From contig JASANG010000607.1 in the NCBI GenBank assembly GCA_030248215.1, positions 62,001 to 126,000 on the forward strand: a stretch of DNA of 64,000 nucleotides, read 5' to 3'. The position numbers and the translations under genes were made by a program. The notes under the pieces are model-generated. The model was given only the letters and a program-made list of their open reading frames with translations, did no database searches and was not told where the DNA came from. Below, piece after piece: positions 1-10,800 of this stretch. How positions within the stretch are numbered: the stretch's first letter is position 1; each line of letters starts with the position of its first letter. This DNA is from Enoplolaimus lenunculus. Lineage: Eukaryota > Nematoda > Enoplea > Enoplida > Thoracostomopsidae.

Positions 1-448
1 TTATGATACGAGAGACTAGTGCAAATAGACTTGTGATGATGATTTCTGCTAGGACGATGTTGCTGTTTTGAAATTGGCGACACTGTTATTGTAGTGTGGC
101 AATTTGCTTTAGCTCCTATATTATCACTTTCAGTACCTGCTCCTTCAACTAACAACCTGGCGGTAGCAACAGTTAAACTCGTGTTTTCGGTATCAACGAC
201 AGGAACAGTTGAGACGTTGTGAATAAGACGAGTACAGCTGTCTGAAATATAACACCTTTGAACAATCGTCGGTTCTAACTGTTTAAGTACGACTAATGCA
301 GCTTTAAACCAATCAAGATGTGATGATTGACAACTAGATGTCTCCCGTTGAAAATCGGATCGAGTGATTGAGTGACATTCAAACACGAAGTCCAACAATT
401 TTGACGATGATGGTTCACCAGCGAGAAAATTTCGTTGACATATGTTGG
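1..448 (-). CDS. Partial exon of an unidentified gene, running off the left edge
   Basis: Read on the minus strand, one frame is open for about 149 codons from a splice acceptor (AG at 449-450, preceded by a T-rich tract) to the window edge. The conceptual protein starts NICQRNFLAGEPSSSKLLDF, has a hydrophobic stretch DWFKAALVVLKQLEPTIVQ near residue 50, then becomes Ser/Thr/His-rich. The length of the open frame in AT-rich DNA and the clean acceptor support a real exon. The first two bases (CC) imply that the preceding exon ends in phase 1. I recognise no domain and cannot name the gene. A candidate upstream exon with matching phase lies at 2645-2699. Confidence 0.5.
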
Positions 449-959
449 CTAAAATTATATTAAACATAAATATAAATGTTTAATATTCCCAAAGCGTACA
501 TAAGAAAAATATATAAAAGCATTTCAATTGAAGTATTCTACCCACTTTGTAATGCAAGCTAACTAATTAAGAAGCGACCGAACATAGAGGTGTCATGGTA
601 CGTATAAAAAATGCCGGAGCCGAAGATACGGTTATGTTCAAAAAATAACACTGGTCATAAGGAGATGCGCGAAAACGCGACATTATGGCCCCCCTCCTGG
701 AAAGAAAATTTTCTAAAAATAAAAATTTCAGAAATGTTGGCAAATTTGTGCTTGCTCTAAAGCTCAAAGCCTGCGGAAAACGATTTCCCGAATGTGGATT
801 ATGGTTTTGCAGTTTAATGAAAGTTATGGGACAAAAACCTCAAATATCGATCCCCCAAATTTTACAACTAATGGTAGGTTTTACTAGATCTCAAACAGGT
901 GTTTTATTCATCCAACGCTGGCTCATCGCAAAAATTGAACTTGTTTAGTTCTTCCGTTA

Positions 960-1052
960 GCTCTTCCGCGGAAAGAATTAAATTAGTTTAGTTTTTCCAG
1001 GGGAAGAATTAAACTAGCTTAGTTTTTCCGGGGGAGGAATTAAACTAGTTTA
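960..1052. repeat. 31-bp tandem repeat, three copies
   Basis: Three consecutive units (960-990, 991-1021, 1022-1052), each containing a TTCC run, a G-rich centre and AGAATTAAACTAG or a close variant. The first unit is the most diverged. Confidence 0.8.
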
Positions 1053-1653
1053 GACCAACACATATCTTGCGCCTCAATTCGAAACGTGATTCCTGGGGAT
1101 CATTTATGATCACCCCCGGAATTTTCGCTTTTCAAAATTTTCCTTTTTTAAAAGTGAATTTAGTGACGGATCAAAATTTGACCCCACAAAAAGTCGCAAT
1201 TTTTTAAAAAATATATTGCTCGTTAGAATAAGCAACAGAAACAACATCTTAGGCTGACTGTTTACTTAACGTTCGAAAACTGCGAAAATGTTTAGATAAG
1301 GACTCAGGTTAAAATTGGCAACAAATATTGATACTAACATGATATAGAGTGCACAATTCCTTATATTTCGAGTCATTGCGTATTGCACGTCGTTAACCAG
1401 TCTGTGGTTAAAGAACTTATGAATGCTACGTAAACCGTATTCAATTTTTTGAACAAATAACATTTTGCAAAAATAATAGATAAGGGCACAGCGCTAATGC
1501 GCTGTTCACAATATAAAATTCGGACTGGTCACAAAATGTGCACGTATATATAGACCTTAGAATGGATTAGCACATTTTTTCCCATGTTCGGGGAGGGAGG
1601 TTAAAATGAGGCCAAGATCGTCTCCTTCGGTCCACCCGTTAAGGAGTTATAAT

Positions 1654-2073
1654 TAGGGATGTGTCGATTAATCGGCATCGGTAATAATCGGCAGTTTTTG
1701 TGAGCATCGGCATCGGCACTGCAAACAAATTGCCGATTCATTGCCGATACTTTTTGGACATAACAGTCAGTTTGAATGCTATCAGTTTCATTTGTGGGCG
1801 GTTATCACTGTGACTGGTCAGCAAAACTGATATCTTTTAGTGCGTTTGTGTTTGAAAAAATGAATTAAAATGAACCGTTCGTCTGAAATTATAATCGTTA
1901 TGATTGTTAGGGCTTAAGTTTTCACATAATGATGTAATGCAGTATCCTATGTGTTCATTAAGCATAGTGTACTAAAATTGGAATCGGCATCACCATCGGT
2001 TCGGCATCGGCAAAATTTCAAAAGAAGAATCGGCATCGGTATCGGCACAAATTTTGATATCGGCACATCCCTA
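1654..2073. mobile_element. hAT-like MITE, TAGGGATGTG family, complete copy
   Basis: A 420-bp non-autonomous element with inverted ends TAGGGATGTGTCGAT and its complement at the right end, rich in short ATCGGCATCGG motifs near both ends. It is flanked by a perfect 8-bp duplication GTTATAAT (1646-1653 and 2074-2081). The 8-bp duplication and a T/CAGGG start are features of the hAT superfamily. No transposase is present. Further copies: 28154-28529 and 29469-29843. Confidence 0.75.
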
Positions 2074-2644
2074 GTTATAATAACAGAAATGACGAAAACT
2101 TCCGGACGGGGAATCAAAATGCAGTGTTTTCCTCGAATCTGTCCTCATATATGCGTATCAGGTTTTTCAGCGTTATTATATTTAACCAAATAAAGACTGC
2201 GAACATACATGGGAAGATGCAAACATTTACAACACAAGTATGACAAAAATGAAAAAGTAATCAGTTCCATGACAACTTGCCGAATTTCGATATCCAGTGG
2301 CACACTGACTATGACTTACATGATTGTGTTCTTTCATATGCCTCTGCATATACAGCACAACAAAATTGGTAAATAGACGATGTAAACGCAAACAGATACG
2401 AAAAAGAATTGAATTCTTTCCAACGCTCTTCTGTTGATGAGCCTGTAATAATACAGACATATACACCTAATTTACTATTTTAAAAGTGTAAGAAAACGAG
2501 TTAACATTCTATTTTTGCTCAGGAGATCACTGCTTTGAGATTTATAGTAACACAAATAAGTTAATTTTTGTTTTGACAAATGATGAAAAGTGGAAGCAAC
2601 AGATGGTGGCTGTACTAAAACCGAGATAAATATATATAATTTAC

Positions 2645-2699
2645 CTTCTATATGAGGGCAAGTCATAAACCTTTCTCCGAATTGTAGAGAGAATAGCAT
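2645..2699 (-). CDS. Possible first coding exon of the left-edge gene
   Basis: On the minus strand an ATG at 2699 opens MLFSLQFGERFMTCPHIE followed by a good donor (GTAAAT at 2639-2644), ending in phase 1. That is exactly the phase required by the exon at 1-448, giving CPHIE-A-NICQRN across the junction. The support is only phase and splice-site agreement, with no homology, so the join could be chance. Confidence 0.25.
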
Positions 2700-3126
2700 A
2701 CAATTTTAAACTGCCGATATGGCAAAACCGTTTCAATTATATATAAGCTGATATTTGACTAAAATGATAAAATATATACTTAAATACGCGTGTCGCTTAA
2801 CAAATACCTACGCAGAATATAAACACACATTGTTACATGTGCAATGTAGTTGGGCTAAGCTAAAGCGCAATGCGATAAATCAGGACCCTGTCAGAACTCA
2901 GAACAGTATGTTTGAGTCAAGCGTGCTTACCATTATAACGCGCAGACTATTACAATATTCTCTGTTGCTATGTGCGCCATAGTGACAACAAAAGTTCGGA
3001 TGCGAATTCGGTTGTGAGAAAGCCGAATCCGAGAATGTTCGGCAATATATACCGCAGGGTGCAACAGGAATTCCAATTCCATGATATAAATACCTACATA
3101 AAATAAATCGGTATTTTTTAGTCAGT

Positions 3127-4378
3127 GTCAGTCTAGGTAGGAACCGGGACTTCAGACCTTTCAACTAAGCAGCTGGAAAAGCGGGCTAGAGCGGGGATCG
3201 AACTCTCAGCCTATGGATCCTTAAGCGAGCACTCTACCACTGCGCCACGTAGCCCGCCTCTCCGACTGCGTTTTTCGTCGACTATATATGTCGACAATAC
3301 AACACAATGTGCATTGCTTTTATTGCATATGCACCAGGACAAGCATGTCTCACATGCTTACATGCCCTTATTTTCAACAAGGTCGTCCCTTGACCGTCCA
3401 TCCTATTTTCGACTGGATACCGTGTTCATAGCGCGGCAGTTTACCATTGCGTCCACGGAGTAGCCCCCATGTCAGTCTAGGTAGGAACCGGGACTTCAGA
3501 CCTTTCAACTAAGCAGCTGGAAAAGCGGGCTAGAGCGGGGATCGAACTCTCAGCCTATGGATCCTTAAGCGAGCACTCTACCACTGCGCCACGTAGCCCG
3601 CCTCTCCAACTGCATTTTTCATCGACTATATGTGTCGACCGTACAACACCATGTGCATTGCATTTATTGCAGATGCACCAGCACAAGCATATCTCACATG
3701 CTTACATGCCCTTATTTTCAACAAGGTCGTCCCTTGACCGTCCATCCTATTTTCGACTGGATACCGTGCTCATAGCGCGGTAATTTGCCATTGCGCTCAC
3801 GGCGTAGCCCCCATGTCAGTCAAGGTAGGAACCAGGACATCAGACCTTTCAACTAAGCAGCTGGAAAAGCGGGCTAGAGCGGGGATCGAACTCTCAGCCT
3901 ATGGATCCTTAAGCGAGCACTCTACCACTGCGCCACGTAGCCCGCCTCTCCGACTGCGTTTTTCGTCGACTATATATGTCGACAGTACAACACAATGTGC
4001 ATTGCTTTTATTGCATATGCACCAGGACAAGCATGTCTCACATGCTTACATGCCCTTATTTTCAACAAGGTCGTCCCTTGACCGTCCATCCTATTTTCGA
4101 CTGGATACCGTGCTCATAGCGCGGCAATTTGCCATTGCGCTGTCAGTCTAGGTAGGAACCGGGACTTCAGACCTTTCAACTAAGCAGTTGGAAAAGCGGG
4201 CTAGAGCGGGGATCGAACTCTCAGCCTATGGATCCTTAAGCGAGCACTCTACCACTGCGCCACGTAGCCCGCCTCTCCGACTGCGTTTTTCGTCGACTAT
4301 ATATGTCGACAGTACAACACAATGTGCATTGCTTTTATTGCATATGCACCAGGACAAGCATGTCTCACATGCTTACAG
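3127..4378 (-). repeat. Tandem array of tRNA-derived SINE-like units, antisense orientation
   Basis: Units start at 3127, 3471, 3815 and 4142 (lengths 344, 344, 327 and a partial of about 237 bp). Read on the minus strand each unit has a leader with a hairpin AGCATGTGAGACATGCT and a GTCGAC-flanked AT spacer. Next comes a 77-nt tRNA-like head with box A TGGCGCAGTGG and box B GTTCGATCC, then a conserved tail ending near CCTACCTAGACTGAC. Pol III boxes in tRNA spacing mark a tRNA-derived SINE; the head-to-tail arrangement is unusual for SINEs. The head is not a canonical tRNA: the T stem does not pair, although its ends GCGGGCT and AGCCCGC are complementary. Confidence 0.75.
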
Positions 4379-4611
4379 TCAGATATATCTCAGAATTGAG
4401 GTCGGGCATGAAATAAATGAACGTTTTATGCCGCTGGCATTAGTATTCTGAAAATTATCGATACATCAGAAATTAGCAAAATGCAAGGTTTGTACTCGGA
4501 TTCGGCAAATTAGCAATGGATTCGAATTTGGTCAAATCGTGGTTTCGGTGCCACCCTGACGTGTGCACGCGTATATAAGAGTCCGAACACAACATACCTG
4601 TATCATGTACG

Positions 4612-4830
4612 TATTGGACTTTAGACGTTTTACTAAGCAGCTGGAAAAGCGGGTAAGCGCAAAAATTTGCCATTGCGCTCAAGGCGTGGCCCCCATGTCA
4701 TTCTAGGTAGGACCTGGGACTTCAGACCTTTTACTAAGCAGCTGGAAAAGCAGGTTAACTTTCTGCGTGTCAGACAGACACAGTTACCACTGCGCCACGT
4801 AGCCGACTGCTTCTTTCGTCAAACATAGGT
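4612..4830 (-). repeat. Diverged SINE-like fragments, second head subfamily
   Basis: Two partial tails (about 4612-4655 and 4700-4755) and one head. Read on the minus strand the head carries GTCTGACACGCAGAAAG-type sequence, like the array at 46570-47548 and unlike the array at 3127-4378. Internally rearranged and older in appearance. Confidence 0.6.
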
Positions 4831-6329
4831 CGACCGTATGCTGCTTTCTTCGCAGCTTTTTTTTTATTTTTTCATAGGTAAATATGAAATACCAGCATTT
4901 GCTGAATCATCGAGTTCTGGTCTCGGTTCTAAACCACCGACACTCAAGAAACCGAGACCTGCCCAACACCAAGACTTGCTGAGACCGGCACTTCCGTCCA
5001 TGCCGTAAAGTTAAGCCTTCTTAACTTAAGTCATGTTTCTGCAACCCAGTCAATAACCTGTTTAACTCAAAGTTTAATTTGTCATTCAATTCTTGTAACC
5101 TTAACAAGGAACAGCTGAGCGTTTGCAACCAAGACCACCGCATAAGCTACATTGTGCAACCAGCTTAATAAAACCCGGAAACCCGAAAGGGATAGTCACA
5201 TTGCATAGAATCCGCCATATTTATAGCCAACACAAAAAATTTATTTAGTACGAAACACTAGGTGAGATGGGGCTAAACGGCGGAAAGGATGCGAAACAGC
5301 ACCTGAATACCGCAGGCAATCTACACAAAAAAACAATTTCGGAATGTTTGGTAATGAACATGCCGCTAAGTTTTATTGTAGATTCGGTCAAGGTTGTTTG
5401 ACTTAAGTTGACATTTCACTTAATAAACATTGAAGTTTAATTTTTAGTTGGAGGTTTTCAGCAGTGCCGTACCAAATTCATATTGAGGCGCTCAAAAGTA
5501 CCTATAATGGTCAAATGCTAAAGAGTGTTATTTTGCCAAAATCACATTGTTTTACGAAATATACGTGACAGACAAGACATTCCAGTAAACTGAGTTAATA
5601 GCTTTAATTCTACAGTATGGTGAACGCTTTTTCCGCTTTTCATTACCGCATAATGCGGAATTCACGTCACCAGTTGCGCAGTTGGTACTTATTTTGTCAC
5701 CTTATCCTTACCTGGTGACAAGTATTTTTACGATACCTATATGGGTAGGTATGTAATACATAGCTAGTGCTGTTTATCTTTGAGCTATCCATATAGTAAT
5801 TCAAAAATTTCGATCGCAACCCATATGAATTGCGAATTGGTTTTCGTAATACCATATGGATTGAATTTTTGTAATGGCTAGCTCAGTTTTTCAGAACTTG
5901 GTTTCTTGTAATTGTTTTAAACATAGTGTAGGGTGGCTTCAGAGAGTGCAGGTTGGCGTGGTAAATATTAAATTGTGTTCAATCTGTTGAGTAGGTCCTA
6001 GTCATTTTTGTAATGTTCCGTATAAAGTTGGGTTTTAGGACAAAACAAAAGCTAATCAGCCAAGCAGGCGGGGTTAACCAGAAACTTGTTACTTGTCGGA
6101 TTTCATAATTTCAAGGCGGAATTAACACAGTTGTAATGAGTTGTATATAATTTACGGTTAGTCTAGTGTGAAATACGTATACATCTGAAGCTATACTTAG
6201 CGAGTTTGGTACGCTTCAGAGTTTTTTAAATTAGGCTAAACATTGCGTTCACTGGCAGCACAGGGTTGACATATGTAGTCGACAATACGAGCCACTCCTG
6301 TAAGCCTGCTTCACTAGCTGCATAGTAAA

Positions 6330-6532
6330 TCACGGTATCAAGTCGAAACATGGGATGTACTGTTAGGGAACGACCCCTACGAAAAAGGTGTTGGAGAGGC
6401 GGACTGTGTGGCACAGTGGTAGAGTTTTCGCTTAAGGATCCGTAGGCTGAGAGTTCTATTTCTGCTCTGGAGGCCCGCGTGTACAGCTGCTTAGCTGAAA
6501 GGTCTGAAGTCCGGGTTCCTACCTAGACTGAC
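6330..6532 (+). repeat. Solitary SINE-like copy, plus orientation
   Basis: Head at about 6399-6475 with box A-like GTGGCACAGTGG and a degraded box B, followed by the family tail ending CTACCTAGACTGAC at about 6530. The upstream part holds displaced pieces of the unit spacer (CACGGTATC, AGGGAACGACC), so the copy is rearranged. Confidence 0.6.
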
Positions 6533-7301
6533 TGGCTCTTGATTATTTAACATTTTCCTACGAATATTTAAATTGTGAAATTTAAAAATTTTGATTACAA
6601 ATTTTGGCGTGTCTATTTTCGGTAAGTGGACACAAAGTCGATTGCAGTGAAATTTCAGTTGATTTTCACATTTTAAACATCACTGCGTGCGAATATTTTA
6701 CACGTGTTAATTATGTTGGCAAAAAATAAAACAACTTTTTGAAACTTATGCTTTAACATCCGTTTTCCAGTTCCGTTTCCGTTATTTCGATTACTATCCG
6801 TTACCGTTATTTTTAATATTCGTTTACACCCTGCAATTAACATATAATTTCAAGCTTTCTTGGCTGCGCCTGTAAAGCAGAATCTTTAATTTGTTATTAT
6901 TTTGAAGTCGTCTATTACATATAGGTACTTAAATTTTGTACCATTTCTGAAAGTGGTTTGTGATTTTAAAATTTCTCTCATTTTAACCTTACTATGATTT
7001 ACCACATAAGTACATTGCTATGTTTCACGTTTATGAAGTTTGCAATTCTCATCACATGTAATGTAGTCGAATTTGTGAATGACCCGAAATTGTATCAGCA
7101 ACAAATATTTATCTTTGTGAACGTACACGAGCACTTAGATGTTACGTCACGTTCGTTCCTGGGGGTGAATAAATTGTTGTTTAAAATCTATGTTTGTTTA
7201 TATGTATTTGTTAGCAGTATAATGTTCTGTCAGCATGACAGCAAAGTTACATATTTATGATAATTCGTTTTTAAATAATTTTATCAATCGTCTCGTCGAA
7301 T

Positions 7302-7825
7302 ATGGCTAGAAATCACAGGATATCACGGTCTAGTATCGCTACAAATTCATTTAAATTGCCACCAGGTTGGAAGCGGTATTATCGACCAAATGGAAGTCCA
7401 GCTGTTTATTTTACTGCGTAAGATTTTCCTTTGTTTCTTTTACCCTGAAGACATGAATGTATATATTTTTAAAAATTCTGTTTTACGCTAATGTTTTCCC
7501 CTTACAGCTGTCATCAAGTTTACGGAATGAATTTCAGCTGAGAGGTACTTTAATTGGTTTTCAGGCCGACAACAGTGCGTGGTGTCAAATTAACCGATAT
7601 TTACATGGTCGAGAAACATCTAAAAGAAACAGGATCTCAATCATTATTTAATCCAGTGCTATTTGATTTTGCTGTTCGAGAGTCATCGTTTGATGCGAAT
7701 CTTAAATTTCGCGAACAGAGTAATAATGAAGAGAAAGAAAAAAGGGAAACACGAATTTCAACAAAAGATATTAAAATGGAATTACAAGCGCGGACTACTA
7801 GGCAGCCGTCGGATGCACGAACAAA
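7302..7825 (+). CDS. Exons 1-2: MBD-like region
   Basis: Exon 1 (116 nt) ends in phase 2 at GTAAGA; exon 2 begins at 7565 after TTTTCAG. The nearer acceptor at 7506 would give a stop within a few codons, so 7565 is preferred. The join yields GWKRYYRPNGSPAVYFTAPT, matching the MBD pattern of a PPGW start, an aromatic VYY/VYF strand and a helix ending YL/HL before a turn. It is shorter than MBD1/2 between GWKR and VYF. A SETDB1- or BAZ2-type TAM domain is an alternative reading. Confidence 0.5.
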
Positions 7826-10800
7826 GTAAGACCTTAACCATAAGATGCGAAAGCCGGATATTTAAATGCACATTTTAACATAAACTTAAGCTTAGTCACG
7901 CTAACTTTAGCATTACTTGCGGTTAGAAATATCTAGGTGCAAAGCGGAAATGGATTATACCAGAATCTGAACAGAACATTTATACTGGAAGCGGAATCGG
8001 AACTACAAATTTTGTCAATATACAGATAATTTGTATTAAGGTAGAAAATTGATTTAGGGTGTCTGTTGGCTATCAACTATTCTAAAAAACGTCGCATAAA
8101 CAAATAGGCAATCATGTCTTGGTTCTGTAAAGCTAAATTACAATCAATTATTGATAAATGAACTCATAGAAAACAATTTAATAGATAAATGGTGCCGAAT
8201 TTTTATGCAAGACAGGTATATATCACAAATTCACAATAGGTTTTAGGACACAATACCGTCGGTTCCGGCGAATCTGAATCGGTACCGAAGGGAAGGAAAT
8301 CAATTCTCCATAGAGATCGACGTTGGCTTACCCCTAGATTCGCTAACGATTAATCAATGCTGAACGGAATGAAGCTTTACTTGCGATTTGCACAAGCATA
8401 ATACCAGAAAACATACAAATTGCAATAAATTGTCGCAATTGCAACTAATTTACGACAGGAAAGTTAGTTGATCCAAATTACGGAAAATTCCAGCTAAAGG
8501 CTGAACCAAATTACGCAATTACGACGAAAAACTTATGTCACTAGGTAGAGAAACTGACACTAGTTGTCCAGCAATAACCTTGCACGGTCGCTGCACGAAA
8601 AATACCTGTGCGAGCTCGCGATAATAGAACACAAAAACACGACAAAAAGCAAACAATAATGGCAAACTCAACTAGCGGAATACACCAAAAGACTAGCAAT
8701 CTGACTAAAAAATATTCAGTAAACAACTTTCAATAAAATCAAACACCTTCTTGTTTAGCCAACAAAATCATAGAAAATGGACTAAAAATACCACATTTTC
8801 TCACGCGTCCTGAGAGATTTCCTACTTTTTTGCTGTAGTATCCGGCAATGTAGAATACGTACCGGAGCAGATATCGATTTTTGCTAGAGCCGAAGCCAGA
8901 TAACGATAACCGGTTGTACCTTATTGTGTCGGTGTGTACACCGTCTACGCACTGGTGCGTATATATGGGTACTTTTTTAATGTTCCATTACTTAAAGGCA
9001 ACCAAACATATGCTTACGGTACGTAATTGAAGTAGTTGATAGTTGCATGAAACTTTGATTAGATGATGTTTTAGAAATTCTTCATGGCAAACAAACCGTT
9101 CTTCTCCAAAGATGTACAACGCTAACGTTGGTAAAAAGCGTCAAGCATCTTCGAAAACGCGCCATGCAGTTGAAAAGATGAGCGTTTCAAAAACGTCTGT
9201 CCCTAAAAAGAAACGTCCACTATCGGCAACACAAAAACCACTGAATAATAGCAGCAAAAAGAATGCACAAGCCCGTGTGAACCAACGCAAGAAACTTGTG
9301 CCTTCTATGAAGTCAAAACCTGCAACAGAAGTTTCTACTCAACAAATCGTATCGCCGGTGAAATTGACAAAGTCTGGGAGACTGATTAGACTACCTGCAC
9401 GTCGCGAGGAAACACCAGAACCACAACAATCAGTAGGTTTAAAGCTCCACTAAGCTTATTGTAGTTCAGGTATGTACAGTATCAATATCCTGGGCAGTAA
9501 TTCTTATAAACCAGTTGAGGGTAGGGGCCTGAGGTTACATTATGGACTTTTAGTTGTGTATAAAGTGATGAGCCTTATTATCATCGCATGTCTGATTCAA
9601 CGACTGAGATCGAGATTTTGATTAAAATCCATCATGAACTGAGTTATTTAAAGAATCGTTATAGAGAAAATAGTTTGATCAAGAGTGCGGATAATTGATA
9701 AGCTTCCAAAGACATTTTTTTACTTTTCGGATAACGGCTTTAAACAAATGTCTTACGTTGCTAATATTACAGAAACGCCAAACACGCAGGCTAACTGCGG
9801 CTTCGTCTCAGCGAAAGTTAAAAGCCTCAAAACACATTCCCTCCGGTCGAGTTTCAACAACAACACAGAAACTGAAAAGCCCGGCAAAGCCGCTTAAAGT
9901 AGCCACGCGAAAGGTTAGAAAATCTCTGGGCGATGCCAATAAGCAGCAAAGAGCAGCAAACACATCGGTAAAGAAGCGATCACCTCAGAGGGGTAGAACA
10001 GACATAAACCGACCAAAACAAAAAAGTCGAAATAAAAGTCCTGCAACATCTGGCAAAAGTGTTGCTGTCTCCAGCGTAGTTATGGCGTGTAACCCAGCAA
10101 TTGGTGCCGCAATGGATTCTGCAATCGGCGAACGGCGTACATCAGGAAATTTCATACAACAACAGGAAAGCAGACACGACGTCAGGCAGACACTTGCGTA
10201 TCAACATGCAACCCAGAGCAAATACTCATATTCCTCGGCAGTGTTAAACTCAGTACACAACCAGCAACCGTGTAACATATTGATGGAACTTGAGGTAAGA
10301 AGACATATATCTTCAACTCATGCGTAGCACGGTAGCACCTGTTGCCAATTAAAAATAGGTTTTCGGTTTTCAAACAAATGAACTGCAGTAACTGCGAATC
10401 TCAAAATATCTAAAGTTATATCAAATGTATTTACTAAAAAATCAGTTGCTTTTACACATCATGTACGTATTCGTATCTAACAAACGGTGCTTGTGGTACA
10501 ATTTTTGTTGAATTCGCTAACAAAGCTACTAGTTTATTACGAAGCTTGCCACCAAATCCAAGACAAGTAGTTTCGCTTCAAGCCGTTTATTTCACAAATA
10601 ATTCGTCGCAATTTTTAACATCATACAAAGTAAGTTATAATTTGTACATTTTTCAAAATGAAACTTTTAACATTTTTTATTATTAAAATTCGTTTTTAGC
10701 ATTTTATTTCTTTTGATTTGAAATGAAACATTTAATATTTCTGTTTTTCGAAAGCTGACAAAAGGACAAAACTTCAGTGTGCAGGCTAAAGTCATGAAGG

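Larger units (their letters stand above)
449..2644. other. Probable intron or spacer with repeats
   Basis: No convincing coding exon on either strand. It holds a three-copy 31-bp tandem repeat (960-1052), a complete hAT-like element (1654-2073) and otherwise unremarkable AT-rich DNA. If the minus-strand exons at 1-448 and 2645-2699 belong together, this is their intron. Confidence 0.5.
2700..7301. other. Intergenic region dominated by SINE-like arrays
   Basis: No host exon seen. It contains a tandem tRNA-headed repeat array (3127-4378), a diverged fragment of a second subfamily (4612-4830), a lone plus-strand copy (6330-6532) and remnants of other short elements near 2985-3075 and 4380-4560. 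The stretches 4830-6330 and 6533-7301 show nothing I can name. Confidence 0.6.

Noticed and set aside
3127-4142. CRISPR-like array
   Set aside because: Units are 344 bp with no short direct repeats and unique spacers, and the genome is eukaryotic.
3127-4378. Cluster of functional tRNA genes
   Set aside because: The heads lack a pairing T stem and are embedded in a long conserved unit with leader and tail; they fit a tRNA-derived SINE better.
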